From assembly GCF_003369915.1 (NCBI RefSeq), contig NC_046676.1, positions 4,402,001-4,466,000 on the forward strand: DNA of 64,000 nucleotides. Reading direction: 5' to 3'. The notes under the pieces are model-generated. The model did not search any database, had not been told where the DNA came from, and was given only the letters and a program-made list of their open reading frames with translations. The stretch comes from Drosophila miranda (taxonomy: Eukaryota; Arthropoda; Insecta; Diptera; Drosophilidae). Numbering within the stretch: position 1 is the first letter of the stretch; every line of letters starts with the position of its first letter. Positions 1 to 11,158 of the stretch are shown one piece after another. The position numbers and the translations under genes are program-made.

Positions 1-1684
1 CTTTTGCGCATATTTTGCAAAATCATTACTTAAATACACAGAACCGGAGACGGGGAAAACGAAAGGGTGGCCGTGGTCCCATGACCAGTCCGGCGAGTGG
101 CCAGTCCTGGTCCTGGTCCTGTGGAACACTGCCAAGCAGGACAGCGTTATGCTGCTCCTGGTTCTCTCTTGTACTGCCTCTCGCCTTTCCCCTTTTCGTT
201 AGCTCGTTTGCTTTTTGGGTTTTAAAATGCATTTTCGTTATTTTCACTGCAGCTGCGACGCGTCGCCCTTTCTGTTGCCGTTGTCTGCTGCCTTCTGCTG
301 CCTGTCGTCGATCTTTTGCCACTCACGGCATTTAGCCTTAGCCACGACTTCTTCTCCTTTACACTCCCCACACCGCCACACCGCCACACCTCTCTCGCTT
401 GCAGTTTAGTTTTCCGTTAATTTATGAGCAACATTTAGCTGTTTTGTACCTGCGGAAACCCTTGCAGGCCATTCCAATGGAACTTTGCTTTATTGCTTGT
501 TGTTTGCCCCCAGAAAAAAATAAAGAAAAAACGGGAAACGAAAACGAGCGAGACAAAAGAAACGACAGTCTGATACCCTTCGGCTGCTTGTATGTGAGGA
601 GAAGATTGCTTCCGTACATTTTAATACCTAACTCGGATGAGATTATGCTCTCTACTAAAGAATAGACACATGAAAAAACTAAAATTAAAAAAATAATACA
701 AATTGCCTCGTAGTCAACCATGGCATGGCTCCAGGGTACCAGGGTACTGTCTTATAAATCCAAATAATAGTTATCAAGAGTCAGTGGCCATGGAACAAGT
801 CGCTTGCTCATAAATACACGTATCGCTCGACTATTTCCATTTATTCAGTTACCTTTATTCCATTTTGGCAACCATTAATGATTGCCATCGAGAGGGGGCT
901 TCGAGGGGGAGCCTCTGAGTTGCCATTCGCTCTGTTCAGGGAGTGTTTGCCTAGGCCCCCCGCTTTTTAGGGCTGTCCACAGCAGGTGCGAACACGCTAA
1001 TCCAGCCATAAAGAGACCCCCTAGCCAATCATCAATATTGACCGTTGGGATTGGGCCTGTGCCCGATTGGCTTATTTTACAATTTACACCACTCCCGAGA
1101 CTGGAGTGGGTGCCACGCCACATATGAGGGCATGAGACTCAGTGCGGGGGTGAGATGTTCTCAGAGCTGAGCTAGCAATGGGGCAAGCGGCCAGATCGCG
1201 GACGGAATGGGCGGCTAACAATTAGCGTATTAGAAAATCTAGCACCTTGTCAAAGTGAAAGGTAGCTGGGGGAGAGAGGTTCGATGCTAACAGCTCAATG
1301 CTGCCAATGGTGCGTTTTATACATTTGTATTTGTTTGTCGCTCATCTCCATTATGGGGGTGCTGTTGCGTGTGGCAACGACTGAGGCGCGGAGGAGCCTT
1401 CACGCTCTTTCCCCTCAACGGACCGCGCTTCACTTCGCTTCTCTGCTCGGCTATAATCACACTAATTACGCAACTAAAAGGATAATCGTGTCGCTGACCG
1501 CACACGAGCTCCTTAATGCGTTTCTCGAACTTTTTGCGTATCTTTGATACACATGTACATGTGTTACCCCCCAGCCTCCTGTCATAATCCCCTCGTTTGA
1601 ACTCTGACAAGCTCGTTAACCGATTGCGAAATACCAATGGAAAGAGCTTTAGCTCTCACTTCACTTAAAGACATTCGAATCTAG
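1..1684. other. Left flank, no gene recognised
   Basis: I see only short open frames here. They overlap on both strands, have no splice or promoter context, and show no protein family I know. The stretch is ordinary AT-rich Drosophila intergenic sequence lying downstream of the CUB-like gene on the minus strand. Confidence 0.5.
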
Positions 1685-1690
1685 TTTATT
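1685..1690 (-). terminator. Polyadenylation signal of the minus-strand CUB-like gene
   Basis: The plus strand reads TTTATT, which is AATAAA on the minus strand. It lies about 100 bases past the TAG stop at 1787-1789, a normal Drosophila 3' UTR length. No other AATAAA occurs between it and the stop. Confidence 0.55.
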
Positions 1691-1786
1691 AAATTCTAGG
1701 ATACTCTGATACAAAAACCTATCAAAAACCTATTTAAATGGCCACTTAAAACAAACTGCCAGTCAACGGACTACCGGACTGCAGGA

Positions 1787-3177
1787 CTACAGGATTGAGG
1801 TCCTGAGGCGATACGTCAGGCTGAAGCCCGTCTCCACGGCCTCATCCAGAGTCATCTCGTCGCTGGAGAAGTGCATGAGGTAGGGCGGCGAGGCTGTGAA
1901 GAGGTAACTCAATATCAGAGGATTACTCTCTCCCTCTCCACCGTTCACTTACCATAGACCAAGAGGTTGTCATTGGTGCCGCAGTAGTAGGTGGGCTGAT
2001 AGGCGGTGTTCTTGGCTAGAATGCCCTGCGGTATCATGAGGTAGTCCTCCTGTCTGCCCGTCGTGTGGACGGTGGCCCGGCAGAACTCGTCGTAGCCCTC
2101 CGTATCTCCAATCTGCATCGCCGTCGAGAATTTGCTGAAGGCGTATCTACGAATATTAGAAAATTCATCAATGCTTCACCCTCAAGATTTTCCCCTTCTT
2201 CTCCACTGCACTAACTCAATCATGCTGGCACTGGCCACCGACTTGATGCAGATATTATAGTTCAGATCGGGCATATAGTTGCTGCCAATCATCGCTTGGT
2301 AGTTGAAGCTGCGAATAGTGCCCGTCAGCTCCGTGTAGTACTGCTGACAGCCTGCCGGAGCCAGCAGCTCGTAGTCCGCGTGGTGCGAGGCGAAGATGCT
2401 GCGCAGATCCTGTAGCGTGTTGGTGCTTCCGGCGAAGGAGCTCGCTGCACTAGAGCGGCGCTTGGTGCTGGCCGCAGGACCCTCCAGCTGGGTCACAATC
2501 AGACGCCAATTGGTGCCCGTCCAGCGTGTGGGTACCGCAAAGGTAAGGGTCACCTGCTCGATCCCGGCGGCCACATTAAAAGGCAGATAGATGTGCTGGC
2601 CCGTGTTGACGCCGCACAGCTTAAAGCCGCCCGCTTCGAAGTAGTCCTGACACTCCAGCATCGAGTCCGTCAGGATGGGCTGCTGCAGCTCGAACTGCTC
2701 AAAGTCGATGCGCAGCTGCTGGACGTTAACGCTGAACGCCTCGATGGTGTAGGTGCTGAGATCGCCGGTCAGTGCTGCGGGGTTCTTGATGATGGTTCGC
2801 TTCTGACGCGTGCTCGATCCACTCTGCATGTTGGCTGGTTTAAAGAGCAGAAGAGGGGAGAGGGAGAGTTAGTCTTCATTGGAGTACACGGGTTTCCGGC
2901 GAATAATCTCACTTTCACAGCAGACTCCGTAGGTGCCGCAGTAGCCATTGACGGTGCCCGACTGCCGCATACACTTGAAACGGGAGAGGCAGGTGCCCGT
3001 AATGCCGCTGGTGGTGATGCAAGTATCCTCCAGAGTGCTGCGTCTTCTGGCCTGACGCCACATCCCAGCGGGCTCAACCACTCCCGTGACCGTAGCATTC
3101 GTTGCAGTTAAGTCGGTCAAGGTCTCCGCATGAGCGTATGCCATGCACCACACGAGTAGCAGCGAAGTTACAATCAT
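1787..3177 (-). CDS. Secreted CUB-like protein with N-terminal GTC..GVCC Cys motif (4 exons, 394 aa)
   Basis: Minus-strand exons are 3177-2913, 2834-2216, 2146-1953 and 1893-1787. They total 1185 bases and close in frame (394 aa). All introns are 59-78 bases; donors are GTGAGA, GTTAGT and GTAAGT. Residues 1-17 form a signal peptide (ends AYAHA). Then comes a six-Cys segment with the spacing C..GTC..C..G.C..GVCC, often seen at the N-terminus of insect secreted CUB proteins. The rest is CUB-like and aligns with the neighbour at 5085-6263: QLRIDF, DYFE, KLCG, QHIY-PF and SFNY are shared, and the last two introns fall at the same places and phases. Four cysteines present in the neighbour are missing. 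Extracellular or gut-lumen role inferred; the exact function is unknown. No melanogaster orthologue is named because I do not recognise one. Confidence 0.85.
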
Positions 3178-3253
3178 AATATAATTTTTGGCTTTGTTCT
3201 TTTCCCGGCTATACTTTCACATCAACTGTGAGAGTCTCCCGGTCCGTGGGCTG

Positions 3254-3261
3254 CTTTTATA
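3254..3261 (-). promoter_or_regulatory. TATA box of the minus-strand CUB-like gene
   Basis: The minus strand reads TATAAAAG about 80 bases upstream of the start codon at 3177. An initiator-like TCACAGT lies about 30 bases downstream (near 3224-3231), giving a short leader. A strong TATA box suits a highly expressed, tissue-restricted gene. Confidence 0.65.
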
Positions 3262-4032
3262 CGTCGGATGGCGGGGGCAGCAGCAATAGCAGCAGCAGCA
3301 GAAGCAGCCATGAAAGAGGCAACGCCTCTGACAACACCGATGCGGTGATGAGATTTTCGTGTTAGAAGCCAGCCGTGTCAATATTTGGTAAGAAGTAAGA
3401 AGTTCCCAGTACCAGTACCAGTACCAGCACTCTCTCAGCGCCCCATGAATATTCAAAAGCACGCTAGTTGCTTCTATTAACTTGTTTGCCCAGCCCAGTC
3501 ATTGAACCTAAACGAAATGTTAATTATTGTGATCTTCGATCCGCTGAAACTGGGTTATGTTTGCCCACTCTCCCCTCTGTCTGTACTATCCGTGTTAGAG
3601 TAGGAGAATGTATACACATACACACTATTCAGTTCTCACCATGGGTATCTCATTATCGAGTGTCATCACACCGAATGAAGATGGTGATGATAGTGCGACC
3701 AACGATGATGAGCAATCATTGCTGATGATGTCAAAAAATGAAAACGTGCTACGCAGACACATCATTCTCGAAGATAAATGCTTTGTGAATGAAATTACAA
3801 AATACCTATCTGTTACAGGCAGAATTGCACAATAAAAGCTGGAAATGGCAAATAGATCTTCAATTCCGAAACAAAAAGGTTTTTTACTGCAAGAAATAGT
3901 CTAATTTCAAATTTCGGTCGGTGTTGTTGATTATTTTACAAAAAAGGCACGTAGTGGGATATCTTTTGAGGATCATCGGTAAAACAAAATGGAATTTTGA
4001 GCAGGGAATATAAATAGATGAGAGTGTACCAA
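3262..4032. other. Intergenic spacer between the divergent CUB-like genes
   Basis: No gene seen. It holds a short CAG/CAA-rich stretch near 3280-3310 and a (CCAGTA) repeat at 3406-3427. Open frames around 3468-3835 lack any protein signature. The spacer ends where the tandem duplication begins. Confidence 0.5.
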
Positions 4033-4581
4033 TCGACTTTGATTGCTTATACTTCAACCTACAGACGTATCGACAGCGGAGTTTTCCATTAATACATACA
4101 TGTAAATAAACAATTTTCGATGCTTTCGCTCTTGTGTCTCTTTTTGAACCAACTAAGGACACAAATTAATGATTGAAACTCCAAGAGGGAGATTCTTCGA
4201 ATCAGTAATAAAAACATACCCGGTACAATGCTTGGGCAAGCTATTTACTGCTCTGGCATGCAGCTTTATCGAACACCTCTATACCGGTATTTTGATCGTT
4301 TATTTATAGTAGAAAGAAATGAGGGACGCAATGAGTTGTCTGAGTTAAATGTTTGGGAAAATTGCTTCTCTCTTGACAAATAGCAGGTGCCCCTTGGGCC
4401 GCGATAAGCCTTAGCGATCGTGTTTGGCGACACTGAAACATTGCTAATTAGCTGTGCGACTGTCAGCGATAGTTGGCGAATCGCAGCTGAGGGGGCTCCA
4501 TAAAAGAGCCCGTGCAGCGATAACTCAGGAGTTCCAGAACAATGAACGACTACATTGCAAGCACCTTCCTCCTGCTCCTGC
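4033..4581 (+). repeat. Tandem duplication, unit 1 (copied promoter plus first codons)
   Basis: This segment is repeated almost exactly at 4582-5122. Both units start with TCGACTTTGATTGC and run through the same upstream region, a CATAAAAG TATA box (4499-4506 and 5042-5049), the leader and the ATG (4542 and 5085). The offset is 549 bases at the left end and 543 at the ATG, so a few small indels have built up. Unit 1 breaks off 13 codons into the coding sequence, at a CTGCTC microhomology, and runs straight into unit 2. Confidence 0.9.
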
Positions 4582-4658
4582 TCGACTTTGATTGCTTATA
4601 CTTCAACCTACAGACGTATCGACAGCGGAGTTTTCCATTAATATATGTAAATAAATAA
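4542..4658 (+). CDS. Chimeric 38-aa mini-ORF on the duplicated promoter
   Basis: The ATG, leader and TATA box are copies of those of the gene at 5085. The first 12 codons match that gene (start MNDYIASTFLLL). The reading frame then crosses the duplication junction into what is upstream DNA in the other copy and stops at TAA 4656-4658. Overlapping AATAAA motifs sit at 4650-4659, so the unit could give a very short polyadenylated transcript. The hydrophobic start resembles a signal peptide but no clear cleavage site follows. It may be a relic with no product; whether it is transcribed cannot be seen from sequence. Confidence 0.4.
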   Translation: MNDYIASTFLLLLLDFDCLYFNLQTYRQRSFPLIYVNK

Positions 4659-5122
4659 AGAACAATTTTCGATGCTTTCGCTCTTGTGTCTCTTTTTGAA
4701 CTAACTAAGGACACAAATTAATGATTGAAACTCCAAGAGGGAGATCCTTCGAATCAGTAATAAAAACATACCCGGTACAATGTTTGGGCAAGCTATTTAC
4801 TGCTCTGGTATGCAGCTTTATCGAACACCTCTATACCGGTATTTTGATCGTTTATTTATAGTAGAAAGAAATGAGGGACTCAATGAGTTGTCTGAGTTAA
4901 ATGTTTGGGAAAATTGCTTCTCTCTTGACAAATAGCAGGTGCCGCGATAAACCTTATCGATCGTGTTTGGCGACACTGAAACATTGCTAATTAGCTGTGC
5001 GACTGTCAGCGATAGTTGGCGAATCGCAGCTGAGGGGGCTCCATAAAAGAGCCCGTGCAGCGATAACTCAGGAGTTCCAGAACAATGAACGACTACATTG
5101 CAAGCACCTTCCTCCTGCTCGT
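4582..5122 (+). repeat. Tandem duplication, unit 2 (functional promoter copy)
   Basis: Second copy of 4033-4581, continuous with the intact CUB-like gene. Differences from unit 1 include a shortened GGTGCC..GCGATAA segment near 4940-4950 and a changed base that creates TTATCGAT near 4954. Unit 1 is therefore an upstream, partly diverged copy of a live promoter. Confidence 0.88.
5042..5049 (+). promoter_or_regulatory. TATA box of the plus-strand CUB-like gene
   Basis: CATAAAAG lies 43 bases before the ATG at 5085. The start of transcription should fall near the ACTCAGGAG at about 5067-5075, which gives a very short leader. GATA-type motifs (TTATC/GATAA) at 4818, 4946, 4954 and 5062 precede or overlap the core promoter and suggest gut or fat-body control; this is inference. 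Confidence 0.65.
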
Positions 5123-6263
5123 GGCTGTGGCTGCCGCACAGGCCGCCTCTGTGGCGACGCCAGTCTGTGGCGGAACCACCTCCTCGAAGAACATCAACCT
5201 GGTGAATCCGACCTACCCGCCGCGAGAGTGCGAGTACCAGATCAAGGCCTACAGCAAGTACGTTTGCCAGCTGCGCATCGATTTCGCCATGACTCTGGCC
5301 CAGCCCACGCTGGAGACGCAGCAGAGCACGGGCCTGACCTATGCCGAGTGCACCAACGACTACTTCGAGGTAAACGGTTTGAAGCTGTGCGGAACCGAAG
5401 TCTGGCAGCACATCTATGTACCCTTCAACGCCACCGATGGAGAATCCGTCGTGGATCTATCAGTTGTTTTGGCTAATCGCGCCGGCTCCACTGGCCTGCC
5501 AACGCCCTACTGGGACATGACTATCCAGCAGCTGGAGTGTCCCGCAGGAGCCTCGGTCCGCGAGCTGGAGGTCGAGACTAGGGCAAGCACCATCAAGGAT
5601 GGCTTCTTTGTGGCCCCACCCGGCTGCCTGCAGTACTTCCCCCAGGCCAAGGGAGTCGTCAAGTCCTTCAATTACAACGAGGGCGCCGGTATCTATCCCT
5701 CCCGCATGAACTACGCCATCTGTTTCCGTCGCACTGAAACTACCACCGAACTGAAGTAAGCAATCTAGGAGCACTAATCTGCAAGCGATTCCTACTTTAC
5801 CCTAAACTCCTTGCCACATCAGCATCCGCGCCTACCACTTTAACGTTGGGGCTCAGGAGTCAGCCAACACCTTGCTGACCGACAACTCCTGCTACAGCAG
5901 CGACAGCACCAGCGATCTCGATGCCGACTTCCTCATGGTGCCCCAGGCCACCCTCGAGGATAGCCACAAGCACGCCACCTACTTCTGCGGCTCCATCCAG
6001 AAGGATGTGGTTATATCAAGTGAGTACTCAAGCAGCTTTTTTTTATAGCAAAGCTGCCATAAACACTTCATGCTTAAAGCTTGAGATCTTTGCGAGATAT
6101 TCAGTGGCATTCAGATGAATTGCCTACCCGTCTATTTCTTATATACAACGTCTCGGTATCTCTTTCAGCCAATAATCCTGGGCCCCTGCTGGTGCTCTTC
6201 AACAGCGACGACGTTTACAGGCAATCGGAGGCGGGCTTTGCCTTTACCTATACTGTCACCTAA
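5085..6263 (+). CDS. Secreted CUB-like protein (3 exons, 320 aa)
   Basis: Exons are 5085-5755, 5823-6019 and 6169-6263 (963 bases, 320 aa), joined by GTAAGC/CAG and GTGAGT/CAG introns of 67 and 149 bases. Residues 1 to about 20 are a signal peptide rich in Leu, Val and Ala. The mature part starts near a CGG..C pair typical of a CUB first disulphide, followed by QLRIDF, ECTNDYFE, LKLCG, QHIYVPFNAT and GCLQYF. It matches the minus-strand neighbour over most of its length and shares its last two intron positions and phases, so the two are an old head-to-head duplicate pair. This copy lacks the GTC..GVCC segment but keeps the extra CUB cysteines. Secreted; partner and function unknown. Its promoter has been duplicated just upstream. 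Confidence 0.88.
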
Positions 6264-6295
6264 GCAGGCAGCGATGGAATTTACTGAGACTTGTC

Positions 6296-6301
6296 AATAA
6301 A
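6296..6301 (+). terminator. Polyadenylation signal of the plus-strand CUB-like gene
   Basis: AATAAA lies 33 bases after the TAA stop at 6261-6263, giving a very short 3' UTR. This is common in compact, strongly expressed Drosophila secretory genes. Confidence 0.75.
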
Positions 6302-7299
6302 ATGCTTCTGCTGAAGACTTTGAGCTATTCAACTGTTTGCCTATGGATTAGCGGTCGGGCAATCAACTGATAACTGTCTAGGGCGCTGATTTGGCAACAA
6401 CAAGACGTTCGAGTTCTCAGTCCAGTGTTGGTTTCCAGTCCTTTCGTTTTCTTTTCGCATCGGATCGCTTGCTCTATCAATTACTGGCAATTGCAGCACT
6501 ATTATCAGAACAGGGCAGGGCAGGTGTGTGTGACAGCACTTATCACTGACTATTACCAGACAAGCGATTTATTATCTGAAGAAGCAACAGATACAGGTTG
6601 CTGCTATCTCCCTACTCGTTCAAACACCATGGGAAACAATCTATCAAGTAGTGTACATAACCAACTGATTCCAATCTTTGCTAAACTCTATCTAAACGCC
6701 TCAACGACATATGTATGTATAGTTCGGTCCGGGAAGAGTCGTCTACCATTTTTCGGGGTACACTAATTCAATATATTCATTAATGCTTATATTTGATACT
6801 GAATACAAATTTAAAACATAGCTATTTCCATTCATATATAGCAATAATGTATTTTAATGCACATTCGGACCACAGGACTGAGAGAAAAGTACTTCTCTAT
6901 TAAGCTTATAAAGCTTGCAGTGGCTAATAGAGTGGCTAACGGCCACTGTTAATTCTGATACAGTTACCACAACTGTTAGTTCACATTATCCATGACAGCA
7001 TAACGTTGGCTCACAAAATCTGGCTTTTATCGGGCAGGCCAGAATGAGCTTTCTAAGCTTTCAAGTCATTCTAAACTTGTAAAAGGATTCAAAATGTAAA
7101 CCGAAAGACCGGTCAACCTTCCCGACTATCAACAAGTGTGCGCTGAATGCTTTTACTCTGTATGAAACCCAATTCAAAAGTATTTACTTAAGTCATTTCC
7201 CCCTTTTATTTGCTCTGAAGAATTATTTGGATCGCTGTTAGTCTGAAATTTAATTAAAATTAGATGTTGGCAGCAATTAGGGGAGCTATTAAGAAACTC
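6302..7299. other. Intergenic stretch, nothing recognised
   Basis: AT-rich sequence with scattered short frames. A 113-codon frame at 6425-6766 has no signal peptide, family motif or splice context and is not accepted as a gene. Confidence 0.5.
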
Positions 7300-8339
7300 A
7301 AGATTTATGAGTGGCGCCAACCTACAAGTTCAACCATAAACACGAGCAACGGAGACCAATAATCCACAAGAACAGTCCCAGTCCCGGGCTGCTTATCAGC
7401 TTCGACCGTTCTGTAATCAGCAATCAAACGCAACGCAACATGTCGCGAGCAACAACTGCGACCCACCCAGTGGCGAATGCACCAGAGCGGAAAGCTCTGC
7501 AAAAGCTCCTGCTCCTCCTTTCAGTTGAGCCTAGTGCTAGTGCCTTCTGGCTAGGTAGCAGTGGTTGCCACTGGGTGGCAGTGGCAACATGCTCGCTGGC
7601 AACATTGTTGGGGCCGGCTTCTGCTGTGTGGCATGCGGATTTCAGTTGAAATTCAACTGCCGCGTACTCAGAACGCTCCACGGGCATCTGGCCGGGCCGG
7701 GGCACAACTTCCGACCACCGAGAAGTACGAGTGCGAGAACGTGAACAAGACCTCGAACAGAAACGCGAAATTAAATTGCACACTAAAATTAAATGGGAAC
7801 ACAATAAAAAGTTTCACTCTCACCCGAAGAAGACCGACACGTTTATGATTTCCCTCTCGCCTTTGCACCTTGGCTTTCGGTTATCTCATCGGCCGCGTTC
7901 CTAGTTGCTTAAATGCCAATTTGGGTGGCGGGAAAGACATTTAATCAACTCAAGTCTCCTGGCTTCCGCGCCGTATTGTGACACAAAAGAGAGCAAGGGC
8001 CAGAGCCCCAGCTCGAAAGTCTCGCTGGGAAAGTCCTTGGCATACCTCCACTCCACAGAGAGCTGCTCTGCAGAACTCCGGCCCGCACACACATTCACAA
8101 ACGAAATTCCCAGTGAAAACATCGCCATAAATTAACAACTAATTCAATTAACTGCTGACAACGACAACGTCAACGAGCGACGCTTGGCTGCAGTCAGGAC
8201 AAGGACTAGTGCCGGGAAAAGGACCAAGACCTAGGAGCAGCACCAGGACCGGCACCAGAGCCACTGCATCGCTTCAGGATATGCGGCAAGTTGCTTAGAA
8301 GAATTTCCACCCAGCAGCAAGAGACGAGCCCCCCTTTTC
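7300..8339 (+). other. hec: Candidate 5' leader exon(s) of hec
   Basis: This stretch is less AT-rich than its surroundings, has no long clean reading frame, and ends at 8339 directly before a perfect donor, GTAAGTTGCC. The next strong acceptor in suitable context is TTTTCAG at 29183-29189, 27 bases before the likely hec start codon. I infer an untranslated leader exon and a first intron of about 21 kb. The left end of the exon is not visible. An alternative is an unrelated non-coding transcript or a chance donor. Confidence 0.3.
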
Positions 8340-9187
8340 GGTAAGTTGCCGCACAATGGGACAAATATTTCCCCACACATGGAGCCCAGGGGAGCAAGAG
8401 AAGTGGCGGTGGATGAAGTGTAGGGAACCGGAAATTATGATTCTTTTGTTTGACTTCGGTGTCGGCCAGGACCTCTCCTTGGGTGAGAAAAGAATGAATG
8501 GAACGCCATCATCCTTCATCGTTCCAAATTGAAGACTTTTTCTCGATGCCGACGCCTCGGCCATTATGCAAATCTGTATTTGGGGCTAGAAATGCTCAAA
8601 GGATTTAGTGAGGGCCAGCCAATCTATTCAATGTGTAGATCTCATGAAGCAGCAGCTGCATAAATCAATGGCCAAATTCCTTTTATTTCATTTCATTCCG
8701 TTTCATTTGTGATTTCCAACTCGGCCACGCCCACTCCCCGAAGTAGATGCTGACGCACGTTGCAAGGTCATAAATCTTGGGGATCGGTGGAAGTGTCTTT
8801 AATTGTTACGCGCGTACAATCGATGATTTCATGGCACAGCACGAAGCGACACTATCATCATTATGCGATGATCATGATATATCTGCCGCCATTTGTCACT
8901 CCCTGTAACAAGTTGAGCCAGCGCCTGGCCAAAGCAAACAATTTGCCATCAGCCGACAGACGACAGCCGTCAGCCGAATTCGCCATTTGGTGTAGCCATT
9001 ATACGCTTTTGTGGCGCCAAACTGCACCATAGGTATATGGATGTCATAGATACCCGCACGTAACCTGCAGACAGAATCATATATAGTGGGCCGAAGTGAA
9101 TTTGCTTTTAGTTTAAACAATAAATTCTGGCCCACCGCTATCTCTTTCAGCCAGAAAGATGCACGCGAATCTTTTGATCCATCTTGT

Positions 9188-9223
9188 TGTATCTGTATCT
9201 GTATCTGTATCTGTACCTGTATC
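9188..9223 (+). repeat. (TGTATC)n microsatellite
   Basis: Six consecutive 6-base units; the fifth is changed to TGTACC. Confidence 0.9.
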
Positions 9224-11042
9224 CCCTCGTATGGGTGAGACAAATGCATTTAAATGTAAATATATCTCATTGTTTGGCTTCCAACGGAAAATAAGTAAAT
9301 ATTATCAGAGATAATATACTGGTACAAAGAGTATAATGCATCTGTGCAGCCTTTAACTGAATGAATGACGCTGAAAGAAAATAAATCATACCTCTTTAGT
9401 TGACCATTCAGGAAGTATCTGATTCTAAGGCCGCATACACTTATACGACTATCTCTCGCAGTACCTCTCAGCCATTCATTTGTACAGCAGTGTGACAACA
9501 CTCATTTTCACTTGTAAAAAGTAAAGTATGGAAGATAAAAATTATAGTATTACTAGCCCCGACTATGGTGTGGCATTTGCTACCCAAACTTGAATCAGAT
9601 TAACTATAACAGATAAAATATAACTATGTAATGGCACAGTAGAAAGAAACACATCCATACTTAAGTTGAATCTTCGATTTATTAGTGAAATTAAATAGCG
9701 TACACTTTGATTTAGGCGAGAGTTTATTAAAAAGTCTTTATAAGCCTCATAGCTAATAAAAACGTAAAACTCTTTAAAATAAATATAATATATTAAATTT
9801 GTAGGAAATATATTTATTGTAAATAAGAAAATATATCAAATATTTGTATTTTAATATCAAAATGTATAATTTCCACTCTCGGACTAAATATTTGGTGCCT
9901 TGTATGTATTTTAAAATCTAAGAGTAAATATTACAATTTCAGCATTTCTTCAATTGCCAAACAGTTCCAAAAACAAACGCTCTTCACTTCTTTTTAGCCG
10001 ACACTTATGGTCTCATACGAGCATCTTATGGTATTATGTTTAAAGATACATATTTCGTTAGGAGAAACAGAAAATAATTTTCTACGTAAAATATATAAAA
10101 TAATTGTACTAATCAATCAGCTTAGTTCACTCTTCATTTTAAATCCATTAAAACTTGTAATACAAATGCACAGGCAATCGGTCACAATCCCCGACATACC
10201 CTCATCAAATGTGGCAATTCCACATTGATTGGCGTTTCCTACGGAGATGCTTGCCGCCCCCTGCCACCCCTGCCAATTCATTTGCTGTCAAAATCGCCCA
10301 ACAACTTCATTTCATAACAGACAATCGTACATATATGGATTTGGGTATCATTACCGGCGCTCTTCGTTCTTCGCTCATCGCCGGGCAGTGTTTATTGTAT
10401 TAAACATTTTCAAATTAATTGCAATTTTGAGCTATTTTTGTCGGCATACATAAAAATGAAAATCGCCTTTTCCCTCAAAAGCCTAAGCCGCCAGACGAAT
10501 TTTCCCAACATCACATGAATCTAAACAATAGCAAAAGGCTCTCGCTGATTGAACTGCTCAGTGCACAATTTCAATCAGTTTTCCAATTAATTTTCATTAT
10601 GCTCGTGATGTGGCCACGATGATCGGATGATGATGATGGGGATAGAGATCATCATTGACAGTGGCAGTTGAGCCGGGGCTGAGGCCAAGGACATAAGCAA
10701 AGCAGGAGAATTAAAACTAATTGTTATTGGACATCATAAAGAATTACAATGCAGGAAAATCGCTGGCAAGACAGCCTGGCCTGGTGTCTCGCGTGCGCTA
10801 CACGGCAACGTGACTCACACAGCAAGTGGTTAAATGCTTATGGGGCATTGGCGTGCAACAGTTGCGTCCGGCAGTGCGGGGGGCAGTGACAAAGCCAAAA
10901 CAAACAAGCTACACAGCTTATGTGGCTCTCGGATGGGGTATGCCTATGTTGGACCAGTCCAGAGTGTGTGCGGGTTCAATTAACGTTTGAAGACATGGCC
11001 AACATCTTGTGCTCAGGGCGGCTCCGAGGCAGTGAAGCCGAT

Positions 11043-11069
11043 CCGGCACCGGCACCGGCACCGGCACCG
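11043..11069 (+). repeat. (CCGGCA)n microsatellite
   Basis: Just over four exact copies of a GC-rich 6-base unit in otherwise AT-rich DNA. Confidence 0.9.
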
Positions 11070-11110
11070 TCATCAGCGGTAACAGTGGATTTGCCTTTAA
11101 AGGCAGCTTC

Positions 11111-11158
11111 CATTCCATCCCATCCATCTCCATCCATCCATCCATCCATCCATCCATC
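11111..11158 (+). repeat. (CCAT)n microsatellite
   Basis: An imperfect start is followed by about eight clean CCAT units. It produces overlapping frames of Ser-His-Pro or Met-Asp-Gly repeats, which are not genes. Confidence 0.9.

Noticed and set aside
6425..6766. 113-codon plus-strand frame downstream of the CUB-like gene
   Set aside because: No TATA, signal peptide or family motif; composition is that of random AT-rich DNA.
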